Source: a virus
Reading direction: 5' to 3' (one strand)
IMG/VR virus record: IMGVR_UViG_3300037493_003111
Location: 1 to 42,765 of that record
DNA length: 42,765 nt
Of this stretch, positions 8,516-16,883 are shown in pieces. The notes below the pieces were generated by a model. It was not told where the DNA came from and did no database searches. It saw nothing but the letters and a program-made list of their open reading frames with translations. The position numbers and the translations under genes are program-made. The stretch's first letter is position 1; the number at the start of each line of letters is the position of its first letter.

Positions 8516-9187
8516 ATGAGTTGCAATATTATTCCACCAATAAAACCAAATCCATTTCTTCATTACAACATAATAAATGAATTGCAGGTTGCATTAGCAT
8601 CCACAGGATATTTATCTTTGATTTATCCATTGGCATCATTGATGGAAATTAATATAAACAACAGGCGCGGAAATGTTCCTGTGATTTACGGACAACAAAC
8701 AGAAAGACCAAATGATTACATTCAAATGTTTCCTGATGGATCAGAAAACGGAATTTCATTTTTTGAAATACAGAGTGGTGATTATGATTTACAAAGAGGA
8801 ACACCTGATGGAGATTTAATTGATATTGTAATTAGAATTGTTATTACTGCAAATTTGAAAAACATCAAAACAGAAACATACGATTACACAGATGAATTAA
8901 TTTCAAGAACAATTTTAGCAATACAAAGTTCAACATTGAATCAAGATATTAATTCAATAAGAATCATTACAGATAAACCGAGAGTATTTGAAAAATACAC
9001 ATATTTGTTTAATGAATTGCAATCATTAGCATATCCATTTACAGGATTTGCAATTGAATTAGGAATGACAGTTGATTATAATTTTGAATGTGTAATACCT
9101 GATACATTTGATCAATTGCAAAGAATAACAGAAGAAGATATTCAGAGAATAACAGAAGATGGATTAATTAGAATAATAGAATCATAA
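8516..9187 (+). CDS. Putative tail terminator / minor tail protein
   Basis: A 223-residue protein with N-terminal helices, a central beta region (D-I-V-I-R-I-V-I-T-A), a helix with D-E-L-I-S-R-T-I-L-A-I-Q, and a further beta region (A-F-T-G-F-A-I-E-like), a layout seen in tail-terminator proteins. The C-terminus contains a short imperfect repeat: R-I-T-E-E-D-I-Q followed by R-I-T-E-D-G-L-I. I infer the role from its position directly after the completion protein and before tail genes. Confidence 0.5.
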   Translation: MSCNIIPPIKPNPFLHYNIINELQVALASTGYLSLIYPLASLMEININNRRGNVPVIYGQQTERPNDYIQMFPDGSENGISFFEIQSGDYDLQRGTPDGDLIDIVIRIVITANLKNIKTETYDYTDELISRTILAIQSSTLNQDINSIRIITDKPRVFEKYTYLFNELQSLAYPFTGFAIELGMTVDYNFECVIPDTFDQLQRITEEDIQRITEDGLIRIIES

Positions 9188-9203
9188 TTAAAAAATAAAA
9201 ATC

Positions 9204-9647
9204 ATGGCTGAGAAAATTAGTGGAATGGCATCAACAACATTAACACCAATGGATGTTGATTTAGATGCAGTAGAATTTGAAATAAATAATGCATTAGTAA
9301 CTGAAAAAATTACGCGCAAATTAATTCGCGGAAATTATAAAATTTATGTTGCTTTGATTACTCAATTGGAAAAAAATGCTCCAACTATTAATGCTATATT
9401 AGAAAATAGTATTGGAAATATTGTTTGGACAAAGAATGCAGATGGAGAATATGTTGGAACATTAAACGGTGCATTTACTCCAAATAAAACAATTTGTTTT
9501 GCAGGAGTAAATAATAATACCTTAAGTTCAATCCAATTATCATCACCGAATGTTAATGAAGTTACATTATTTACATACGATTCAACAAATGCAACATCTG
9601 ATGAATTATTATCTAATACATCAATTGAAATTAGAGTTTACGAATGA
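9204..9647 (+). CDS. Putative virion protein
   Basis: A 147-residue protein that looks mostly beta-structured, with no known motif I can name. It begins M-A-E-K-I-S-G-M and continues with a Thr/Asp-rich stretch. It ends four bases inside the next gene (ATGA). The location between tail-terminator-like and chaperone genes suggests a structural role, possibly a minor tail or decoration protein. Confidence 0.5.
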   Translation: MAEKISGMASTTLTPMDVDLDAVEFEINNALVTEKITRKLIRGNYKIYVALITQLEKNAPTINAILENSIGNIVWTKNADGEYVGTLNGAFTPNKTICFAGVNNNTLSSIQLSSPNVNEVTLFTYDSTNATSDELLSNTSIEIRVYE

Positions 9648-9880
9648 TTGAATTTATTTTAATTGGTTTTGTTGCTTACTTTTTAAAAGCAATGCAACCT
9701 GATGGATTTTTAAAATTCATTCCGAGATATTTTAAATTTGCTTGTTTTCCTTGTTACGCATTTTGGATTTCATTGATAACAATTACAATATTGAATGCGT
9801 TTGCAATTTATGATTTGAATTATTTAATTTCATTTCCTGTTGGAGCAATTGCAAATGCTATTTTCAAATACATGGAATAA
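9644..9880 (+). CDS. Small membrane protein
   Basis: A 78-residue protein with two likely membrane segments (residues about 2-16 and 37-60) around a basic, aromatic stretch containing C-F-P-C-Y. It overlaps the previous gene by four bases. Membrane proteins inside a tail cluster are unusual; it could be an early lysis or exclusion factor, but nothing in the sequence decides this. Confidence 0.6.
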   Translation: MIEFILIGFVAYFLKAMQPDGFLKFIPRYFKFACFPCYAFWISLITITILNAFAIYDLNYLISFPVGAIANAIFKYME

Positions 9881-9908
9881 AAAATAAAAGAAAAAAACAA
9901 AAACAAAC

Positions 9909-10328
9909 ATGAAAGATTACACAATTGGAAGAAAAACAACAGTCAAACTTTGTGAAAATTTAGATGAAATTTCAATCAAGCGGTGGACTGCGGTTCAACA
10001 GTACATGATTACAAAACAAACAGGATCTGATTTAGTTGATGTAAAAGATTTTTGGACAAAATTTTGTCAATCATTTGATGCAAATTCACCTTCACAAATG
10101 TTTATTCACGCGCATGATTGGGTGCATGGTTTATCATTGGTGGAACGTGGTGATAATCCTGATCAATTTATTTTTGGATTAATTACATTGGAAGAAGGTG
10201 AAGAAATGCATTCTTATGAACCTGATTTTTTGCGTGAAAAATTAAAGAGATTTAATAAAGCAGGATTAACACAGGGGGAAGTGAAACGAGAAGTAGAAAA
10301 TTTTATTTTAGGAATTCTCGCATCTTAG
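9909..10328 (+). CDS. Tail assembly chaperone, short form (gpG-like)
   Basis: A 139-residue protein two genes upstream of the tape measure, the classical place of lambda G. It begins with a short strand, then helices (K-R-W-T-A-V-Q-Q-Y-M) and an acidic C-terminal half. It ends with TAG at 10326-10328, downstream of a slippery heptamer, so a fraction of ribosomes should move into the -1 frame and make the longer form ending at 10699. Chaperones of this type coat the tape measure during tail assembly and are absent from virions. Name is by position and frameshift architecture rather than sequence identity. Confidence 0.75.
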   Translation: MKDYTIGRKTTVKLCENLDEISIKRWTAVQQYMITKQTGSDLVDVKDFWTKFCQSFDANSPSQMFIHAHDWVHGLSLVERGDNPDQFIFGLITLEEGEEMHSYEPDFLREKLKRFNKAGLTQGEVKREVENFILGILAS

Positions 10329-10699
10329 AAAATAAATTTCCTGATGAATACGAGAATTCCGAAATCGTTTACGAATCACAACAAATAGCATTATTACATG
10401 CTGATTTTATTTTATCAAATCCAAATAGAATAAACAAGGCATTGAAATTAAAAACCATTGAAAAAAGATCTAAAGATTTACAAAAGATTTTAGAAAAAAA
10501 ATCATTTACATTAAGTAAATCAATTATTTCATTGTGGGAAAACTTTGAAGAATTATGTATGACATTATCAAGGTTAGATGGTAAAATGACATTTACAGAA
10601 ATTGAATTATTATCTGCGTGGAATTTTTACAGATTAAAATCCTACCTTAGCAAAATAAATAAACCGCAACCTAAAAATGGAACGCAAGAAAACGAATGA
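9909..10699 (+). CDS. Tail assembly chaperone, -1 frameshift form (gpGT-like)
   Basis: The -1 frame is open from 10259 to a TGA ending at 10699. Shifting at A-AAT-TTT (10298-10304) joins 132 residues of the short form to 131 residues of the second frame, giving about 263 residues. The extension continues F-Y-F-R-N-S-R-I-L-E-N-K-F-P and ends in basic helices (K-L-K-T-I-E-K-R-S-K-D-L). The only independent start in this second frame would be a TTG at 10442 with nothing upstream to support it, so the region is better read as the T extension. The extension's last 23 bases overlap the next gene. Confidence 0.75.
10298..10304 (+). promoter_or_regulatory. -1 frameshift slippery heptamer A-AAT-TTT
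   Basis: In the zero frame the codons are AAT (10299-10301) and TTT (10302-10304), preceded by A, so X-XXY-YYZ holds with X=A, Y=T, Z=T. After slipping, both tRNAs can re-pair as AAA and TTT. The site sits near the end of the short chaperone frame, inside the overlap with the -1 frame. Confidence 0.75.
10311..10360 (+). promoter_or_regulatory. Frameshift-stimulating stem-loop
   Basis: GGAATTCTCG (10311-10320) pairs perfectly with CGAGAATTCC (10351-10360), ten Watson-Crick pairs with a 30-base loop. It begins six bases after the slippery heptamer, the usual spacer for a -1 stimulator, and is unusually G+C-containing for this genome. The short form's TAG lies within the loop. Confidence 0.8.
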
Positions 10700-10940
10700 G
10701 ATTTATATTTTCGATTTCAAAACTGCAATGGAAGTTGGGCGTTCAACAGGAACACGCGGAAAATCTTTTCTGTGGGATGATGTGGTTGATTTAACAGAAT
10801 CAAAAATTTTTACAAACTGTACAAACGTAAAAACCGTTTATACAGAGTTTACCATTAATGAACAATTTGATGTTGTGGATGGTGAGTGGAATGCCTATAT
10901 GATTAGGCATAAACTTGGCATAAATCAAAATCATGAGTGA
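10677..10940 (+). CDS. Small hypothetical protein before the tape measure
   Basis: An 87-residue protein with no family I recognise. The N-terminus is basic (M-E-R-K-K-T-N), followed by mixed strand and helix, and F-L-W-D-D-V in the middle. It starts within the last 23 bases of the chaperone extension and overlaps the tape measure start by eight bases, so it is translated in a coupled series. Its place suggests a tail-assembly accessory. Confidence 0.6.
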   Translation: MERKKTNEIYIFDFKTAMEVGRSTGTRGKSFLWDDVVDLTESKIFTNCTNVKTVYTEFTINEQFDVVDGEWNAYMIRHKLGINQNHE

Positions 10941-13900
10941 TATAAAATTTCTTTTAAATTTTGCACAAGGCGGTGATCTTAAAAAATCAATTGCAGATTT
11001 AAAAACATTGAATGCAGAATTGCAAAAAAATCAAGGATTGCAAAAGCAATTTGGTGATTCATTTTCCACATCTTCAAAATCAGTTACAAATTCATTGGAT
11101 CAAATATCTGCGAAAACAAAACAGATGAATGATGCAATGAAAACAACAAGTGATGCAAAAGAAATTGCAAAGTTGGTTGCTGAAATTGATAAGTTGCGCA
11201 GAGAATATGATAAATTAAGCCAATCAACAACACAGATGTTGATTGCAAATCAAAAGTTAGCGCAGGAAGAAGCAAAGACAAGGCAACAAAATTCAAAAGC
11301 AATTAAAGAAGAAAATAAATTACGTGATGATGCAATAAAAAAACAACAGAAAGAAGAAAAAGAAAGAACAAAATTGAATTCCATTTATGCAATGGAATCA
11401 AAAAGATTAAATGATTTAAGAAAAAAATATAAAGATTTAGCATTATCAGAAAATGCATCATCAAAAGAAACAAGAAAATTATTAAATGAAATTACTGCAT
11501 TAGATAATAAATTAAAAACAGTTGATGCAAGTGTTGGACAATTCCAAAGAAATGTTGGAAATTATGGTTCTGCAATGAAGGGATTTGGCACACAAATAAT
11601 GAGTGCGATAGGTGTTGGATCATTTATTACTGTTGTTGCTGATGCAGTCAAAACAAATGCGGAATTTGAGCAATCATTATCAGATTTATCAGCAATCACA
11701 GGTGCAACAGGAAAAGATTTAGAATTTTTCAGAGAAAGTGCAATTGCACAAACATTATCTGTTGAAGGTTCGACTGCATCCGCGCGTGATATGTTAGAAG
11801 CATATAAATTAATTGGAAGTGCAAAGCCTGAATTATTAGAAAATTCAGAAGCATTAGATTTAGTTGCGCAAAAATCTTTATTATTAGCAGATGCATCAGG
11901 ATTAGAATTACCTGATGCGGTTACACGTTTGACAGATGCAATGAATCAATTTGGTGCAGGTTCTGATCAAGCAGGAAAATTTGTTGATGTATTGGCATCG
12001 GGTGCAAAATATGGATCAGCAGAAATTCCACAAATCACAGAAGCATTATTAGAATTTGGTGCAGTTGCAAAAAGTTCAAATGTATCAATACAGGAATCAA
12101 CTGCATTGATTGAAGCATTAGCAGAAAAAGGAATTAAAGGAAGTGAAGCAGGAACAAAATTAAGAAATGTTTTAGTTTCATTGAGTGCATCAAAAGGTTT
12201 ATCAAAACAAGCGCAGGAATCATTTACAAGATTAGGAATTGATACGGATATTTTATCTGATAAAACATTATCACTTGATACACGTTTACGCGAATTATCA
12301 AAAGCAAAAGATGATGATGTTGCATTATTAAAAATATTTGGAAAAGAAAATATAGTTGCCGCGAAAACGGTATTAATGCAAACAGATAGAATAAAAGATT
12401 TAACAGAAGCAGTTGATGAAAATGGTGTTGCACAAGAACAGGCATCAATTAGAACAGATACATTAGCAGGTGAGTGGAAAAAACTTGGAAATGCGTGGGA
12501 TTCTGAGATGCTAAAAATTGGTGGTTCATCAAGTGGATTAAAAGATATTATAAAAACAATTCGTGAAAATTTAGGATTAATAATTAAGTCAGTTGTAAAC
12601 TTAGCAAAAGCATTTGCAATTTTTAAAACAGGTCAATTAGCAATGAAATTATTTTCATCTGCAACACAATTTGCAACAACTTCATTTTCTAAATTAAACG
12701 CAACAATGAAAGCAAATGTAATTGGATTGGTTGCAGTTGCGGTTTATGAATTATTAGATGCATTAAGTGTTTTTGAAACGAGAGCAGACATATTAGAAAA
12801 AAGATTAGGCAAAGTAAAAGACAAATCAGTTTTATATGAATCTTTTTTAAATGCAAAAAATAAAAAAGACAAAGATGAATTTAAAAAAAGAATTGATGAA
12901 TTAGATAAACAAGCAGAGAAAGAAACACAGTTATTGGAAGCAGGTGGAGAAGATGCAAAAAAGGTTCAAGAAAGAATTAATAAAGAGAAATTGGCAGAAC
13001 TTGGTGCATATAGAGATAAGGTAACTATGACCTATTTAATGCAACAAAAAGAAATTAAGAAAATTGATGAATTATTAGCATCAAGTAAATTTGCAACACA
13101 GGAAGGAGCAGGTGCACCATCTAATGCAGATGCTAAAAGACATGAAGATTTTATTGATAATTTGGAAGCAGAAAAACTTGCATATCAAAGAAGTAATATA
13201 GAATTAGCAAAAGAGAGGAAAGGAGCAATAGCAGAAACATTAAGAATTGGTCAGGAAATGACTGTTGCAAATAAAAAAGAAGTTACTCAACAAACCAATG
13301 ATGTAAAAACTGCAACAAAAGAACAAATTGCAAACCATAAGCAATTAGCATTAGAAAGAGAAAGATTAGCATTAGATTTAAAAAGATATTTAGAAGATTT
13401 AAATGCAGAAAATATTGAAGACGAAAGAAAAGAAGCATTAGAATTTGAAAGATTAAAATCAGAAAGAGAATTAGAAGATGCAAGGGCAAAATATGAAAAA
13501 TTAGGAACATTAACAGAAGAACAAACAATACAAAAAAATAAAATAATAGAGCAGTTGGAGAAACTGCATGTAAATAGAAAAGCAGAAATAAATAAAAAGT
13601 TTGATGATGAAGCATACAAACGTGAGAGAGAAAAATTAGAAAAATTAAATGAATTAAGAAATCTTGAATTAGAAACGCAGGAGTTTTATTATTCTGAATT
13701 TTTAGAAGATGCTTTTAAATCACGCGAAGATTTGCGTGAAGAATATGCAAATGCAGAAACAGAAGAAGAAAGAAAACGTATTGAAGAAAATTTTGAATTT
13801 AATCAGGAAGCAATAGAAGAAGCATTAGCATCTGAATATGATTTGAATGTTTCTGCAATTGAAAAACAAAGAGATTTTGAATTAACTGAAAAAGATTTGG

Positions 13901-14808
13901 AAGTAGAAGATAAAAGATTAATTGTAGAAAAAGCAAATTTAGAATTATTAAAATTAGGAGAAGAATATAATGATGGATTAGAAAAATTAAATGATGAACA
14001 ACTTAAAGATGTTGAAAAGACAGAAGAAAAAAAGAAAAAAATAATTGAAGATTTTGCAAATGAAACAATCAAAGCAACAATTAATCAAATTGAAGAAAAA
14101 ATAAATGCAAATATTGATGGAATTGAAAAAGAAATAAATTTGCAGGAAGATAATATTGATAGACAAAGAGAATTAGCAGAACGCGGTTTAGAAAATACAC
14201 TTGCATTTGAAAAACAAATACAAGCAGAAAATCAAGCGCGGTTAATTGAAGAACAAAAGCGTTTGGAGAAAATTAAAAAGATTGAAACGTATTATAATTT
14301 ACTTTCATCTTATGCGCAGGAAGATCCAAATACTGCACCTGCAAAAGCATTAGTTCAATTAGGAATTGCAGAAGCAATTGCATCAAGGTTTGAACATGGT
14401 GGAATTGTATCTGATGTAATAGCAAAACAGAATGGTGGAATCTTACAAGGTAATTCACATAGAAATGGTGGAATTTTAATTGAAGCAGAAGGAAGCGAAG
14501 GAATTTTTTCTAAAAAAGAAATGCAGAATTTAGGAAAAGATAATTTTTACGCATTGAAAAATGCATTATCAACACCTGTTGAAGGTAATTTTATGCGAAA
14601 TCAAAATGAATCAATGATGGCAGTTTTGCCACAACAAAAAACAATTGTTGATTTTTCAAGGTTAGAAAAGAAATTAGATTCAGTTGAAAAAGCAATACAA
14701 AATAAACCTGTTCCAACATTCACAATTGATCAACATGGAAACATGATTACAATGAGTGAAACAAAAAAATTAATTAAAGTAAATATTCAAAAAAGAAAAA
14801 GATTTTGA
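10933..14808 (+). CDS. Tail tape measure protein
   Basis: A 1291-residue protein, the largest in the genome. Residues 1-200 are coiled coil. Residues about 230-450 match the phage tail tape-measure core of the TP901 type (N-A-E-F-E-Q-S-L-S-D-L, A-I-T-G-A-T, A-E-I-P-Q-I-T-E-A-L, G-S-E-A-G-T-K-L-R-N-V-L). Hydrophobic segments occur at about 220-235, 555-570 and 595-610. From about residue 620 to 1130 it is almost continuous charged coiled coil, then a Gly-rich C-terminus with G-G-I-x repeats (about 1155-1185). It sets tail length and is ejected during DNA entry in this family. Confidence 0.92.
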   Translation: MSDIKFLLNFAQGGDLKKSIADLKTLNAELQKNQGLQKQFGDSFSTSSKSVTNSLDQISAKTKQMNDAMKTTSDAKEIAKLVAEIDKLRREYDKLSQSTTQMLIANQKLAQEEAKTRQQNSKAIKEENKLRDDAIKKQQKEEKERTKLNSIYAMESKRLNDLRKKYKDLALSENASSKETRKLLNEITALDNKLKTVDASVGQFQRNVGNYGSAMKGFGTQIMSAIGVGSFITVVADAVKTNAEFEQSLSDLSAITGATGKDLEFFRESAIAQTLSVEGSTASARDMLEAYKLIGSAKPELLENSEALDLVAQKSLLLADASGLELPDAVTRLTDAMNQFGAGSDQAGKFVDVLASGAKYGSAEIPQITEALLEFGAVAKSSNVSIQESTALIEALAEKGIKGSEAGTKLRNVLVSLSASKGLSKQAQESFTRLGIDTDILSDKTLSLDTRLRELSKAKDDDVALLKIFGKENIVAAKTVLMQTDRIKDLTEAVDENGVAQEQASIRTDTLAGEWKKLGNAWDSEMLKIGGSSSGLKDIIKTIRENLGLIIKSVVNLAKAFAIFKTGQLAMKLFSSATQFATTSFSKLNATMKANVIGLVAVAVYELLDALSVFETRADILEKRLGKVKDKSVLYESFLNAKNKKDKDEFKKRIDELDKQAEKETQLLEAGGEDAKKVQERINKEKLAELGAYRDKVTMTYLMQQKEIKKIDELLASSKFATQEGAGAPSNADAKRHEDFIDNLEAEKLAYQRSNIELAKERKGAIAETLRIGQEMTVANKKEVTQQTNDVKTATKEQIANHKQLALERERLALDLKRYLEDLNAENIEDERKEALEFERLKSERELEDARAKYEKLGTLTEEQTIQKNKIIEQLEKLHVNRKAEINKKFDDEAYKREREKLEKLNELRNLELETQEFYYSEFLEDAFKSREDLREEYANAETEEERKRIEENFEFNQEAIEEALASEYDLNVSAIEKQRDFELTEKDLEVEDKRLIVEKANLELLKLGEEYNDGLEKLNDEQLKDVEKTEEKKKKIIEDFANETIKATINQIEEKINANIDGIEKEINLQEDNIDRQRELAERGLENTLAFEKQIQAENQARLIEEQKRLEKIKKIETYYNLLSSYAQEDPNTAPAKALVQLGIAEAIASRFEHGGIVSDVIAKQNGGILQGNSHRNGGILIEAEGSEGIFSKKEMQNLGKDNFYALKNALSTPVEGNFMRNQNESMMAVLPQQKTIVDFSRLEKKLDSVEKAIQNKPVPTFTIDQHGNMITMSETKKLIKVNIQKRKRF

Positions 14809-16601
14809 TCTTAGAACATTACATAGATTTTTTGGATGGAAATGGATTTGTAAAAGTTCAACCACCACAAGAATGGAAAAAGTTTTCAATTCAATTAAGT
14901 TTTGAAGAAGGAAATGAAAGATTATCATCTTCAAATTTTAGTTGGGTTGGTGATAATGCAGAATATATTAATAATTATATTACAGGTGGATCAACAGGTG
15001 TTACCAATGGAATTTTTGAAGGATTACCTTATCAAATAAGATTTAATTGTGATAATATCCAATACACAATTTTGGATGCTTGTGTAAATTTAGCATCATC
15101 AGAAGCAAAGTATTCATGTGAAGAAGTTAATTTACCAATAAGAGAAAAAGGTAAAATTGATTTTTTAAATGATGTTGCAGATTCATTTAGGTTTGCATAT
15201 TTATTTGCAATTAGGCAAAACATTCCACCGTTTGGAAATCCTGTTGCAGGACAAATTACATACAATGATTTCATTGATGTTTGGTATGTACAGGGACAAT
15301 ATCCGCAAAAGTTTGAAATCATGTTGGCATCAGTAACATTATACGTTACATTGAAAGAAACATTTGAAGTTGTAAAAAGAATTGGTGATGTTGTAGCAGA
15401 TCTTTTTAATGTTCCGACAGGCGGAATTGTAAGCGCATTAAAATTAGTTTTATTAATTATTTATTTAGTTTTATTAATAATTGCTTTAATAGAATTATTT
15501 CAAAAGTTAATTGATTTAATTTTTCCTTTCGTTTATTTTCACCGCGCAATGTATGTTAAAACATTATTTGAAAAAGCCTGTGAATATTTAGGATTTAATT
15601 TTTCTTCATCAATTTTTGATGTAGGTGGATTAGGTTATAATGAATACATTTTACCTGAAAAAAATGAAGAAGGAAAAAAAGTTGGAAATAATAGTATTGA
15701 AACAGGTTTTTTTAATGGAACATTTGGTGATTTAATTAGAGGTTACAAAGAAAAATATAATGCTGAAATAAAAATTATTGGAAATACTTTACACTTTGAA
15801 CACGAAGATTATTTTATTGATCAATCAAATTTTGTTATTCCAAATGTTTACCAAAAACCGAATAATGAATTTACATACAATGCATCAGAAGTTCCTGCAA
15901 ATTATGTGATCAGTTACAGGTATGATGTTGCAGATTTAAATAATTTATCATTCAGATTTGGAACGCAATTTACTGCGAGAATTGAACCTGCAACAATTAC
16001 AAATAGACAAAATATTTTACTTAGCAATTTAGATGAAAGAAATATTCCGTTTACAATTCCAAACATAAAAACATCTGAAAGTGAATTAGAAAAAATAATG
16101 ACAAAAGTTTTTAATGGAATTGCTGAATTAGTAAATACAATTGCATCAGTTGTTGGAAATAGTACACCAATACCATTAATTCCTTTTGGTGGAAATCAAG
16201 ATGTTTTAATTTTAGATACGCATTTAACAAGTTCACCAAAAATTGGAATTTATCAAGGTGGTGGGAAAACAAATCCATTAAGCGTTTCAAATTATTTAGA
16301 TGCAGAAATTTTATGGAACAGATACCATGCATCAAGATCCGCGTATGGTTTTCCACCTTTTCAATCTAATCAATGGAAAATTTATAAAGATGTAGAAATT
16401 CCATTGTGTTGTGAAGATTATTTGATTTTAAAAAATAATAATTACGCAACATATCAAGGAAATGATGCAAGAATAGAATCTATTGATTGGAATCCTTATG
16501 ATCAAGTTGCTAAAATTACATTTAGAGTTAGAAATGTTTACACAACCAACTTGAAATTGATTGCAACAAATTCAGAAAATGTTTCAACGGTTTACCAATA
16601 A
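14805..16601 (+). CDS. Tail tip / baseplate-hub-like protein
   Basis: A 598-residue protein directly after the tape measure, the usual place of distal tail or hub proteins. Residues about 207-247 form a long hydrophobic segment (L-K-L-V-L-L-I-I-Y-L-V-L-L-I-I-A-L) that could cross a membrane; the rest looks like mixed beta. The start is TTG at 14805, overlapping the previous stop, because no ATG follows for a long stretch. The hydrophobic stretch is unusual for a tail tip and may act in host-membrane penetration, which is inference. Confidence 0.6.
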   Translation: MILEHYIDFLDGNGFVKVQPPQEWKKFSIQLSFEEGNERLSSSNFSWVGDNAEYINNYITGGSTGVTNGIFEGLPYQIRFNCDNIQYTILDACVNLASSEAKYSCEEVNLPIREKGKIDFLNDVADSFRFAYLFAIRQNIPPFGNPVAGQITYNDFIDVWYVQGQYPQKFEIMLASVTLYVTLKETFEVVKRIGDVVADLFNVPTGGIVSALKLVLLIIYLVLLIIALIELFQKLIDLIFPFVYFHRAMYVKTLFEKACEYLGFNFSSSIFDVGGLGYNEYILPEKNEEGKKVGNNSIETGFFNGTFGDLIRGYKEKYNAEIKIIGNTLHFEHEDYFIDQSNFVIPNVYQKPNNEFTYNASEVPANYVISYRYDVADLNNLSFRFGTQFTARIEPATITNRQNILLSNLDERNIPFTIPNIKTSESELEKIMTKVFNGIAELVNTIASVVGNSTPIPLIPFGGNQDVLILDTHLTSSPKIGIYQGGGKTNPLSVSNYLDAEILWNRYHASRSAYGFPPFQSNQWKIYKDVEIPLCCEDYLILKNNNYATYQGNDARIESIDWNPYDQVAKITFRVRNVYTTNLKLIATNSENVSTVYQ

Positions 16602-16616
16602 AGAAATAAAATAAAT

Positions 16617-16628
16617 TATATTTGTCTT
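16617..16628 (+). promoter_or_regulatory. Second leaderless-type -7 promoter element
   Basis: TATATTTG at 16617-16624 fits TAnnTTTG and is followed by TCTT and the ATG at 16629. TTTGTCTTATG is identical to the tail fibre start at 1436-1446. No clear -33 element is seen at the expected spacing. Confidence 0.5.
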
Positions 16629-16883
16629 ATGGAAAATAATTTTAATCCGAATGATATTGCAGACATGGGAAAAAAACTTTCAGAATTAATGAAAGGTGAT
16701 TTTCTAAAACATGCTGATAATTTACAAAATTTAGCGGATCAAATGGCAGTTGAAAAAAGTATTGATACAAGAATTGGTGAATACAAATTAAAAATTCAAG
16801 TTTCAAAAAATGGTCAAATAACAATTTCACCATCAGATAAAAAAGCAGTTGATTTAATATTAAATTTATTTTCAAATGATTGA
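16629..16883 (+). CDS. Small tail-region protein
   Basis: An 84-residue protein. The first 45 residues are helical (N-P-N-D-I-A-D-M-G-K-K-L-S-E-L-M), then a short beta hairpin (Y-K-L-K-I-Q-V-S-K-N-G-Q-I-T-I), then a helix. No family recognised. It appears to start from its own leaderless-type promoter and overlaps the next large tail gene by eight bases, so it may set translation of that gene. Confidence 0.6.
   Translation: MENNFNPNDIADMGKKLSELMKGDFLKHADNLQNLADQMAVEKSIDTRIGEYKLKIQVSKNGQITISPSDKKAVDLILNLFSND

Noticed and set aside
10274-10280. GGGGG run as the frameshift site
   Set aside because: In the zero frame it reads GGG GAA; after a -1 slip the second codon would be GGA, which the glutamate tRNA cannot pair with well. 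A-AAT-TTT fits both positions and has a stem at the right distance.
10442-10699. Independent gene starting with TTG in the second chaperone frame
   Set aside because: The frame is open well upstream to 10259 and a complete -1 frameshift signal links it to the previous gene, so it is the extension of the chaperone.
13283-13619. Minus-strand ORFs over the tape measure (about 110 codons)
   Set aside because: They are shadows of a highly biased coiled-coil gene: the products are runs of L, F, S and Y with no start signal, and no other minus-strand gene is credible.
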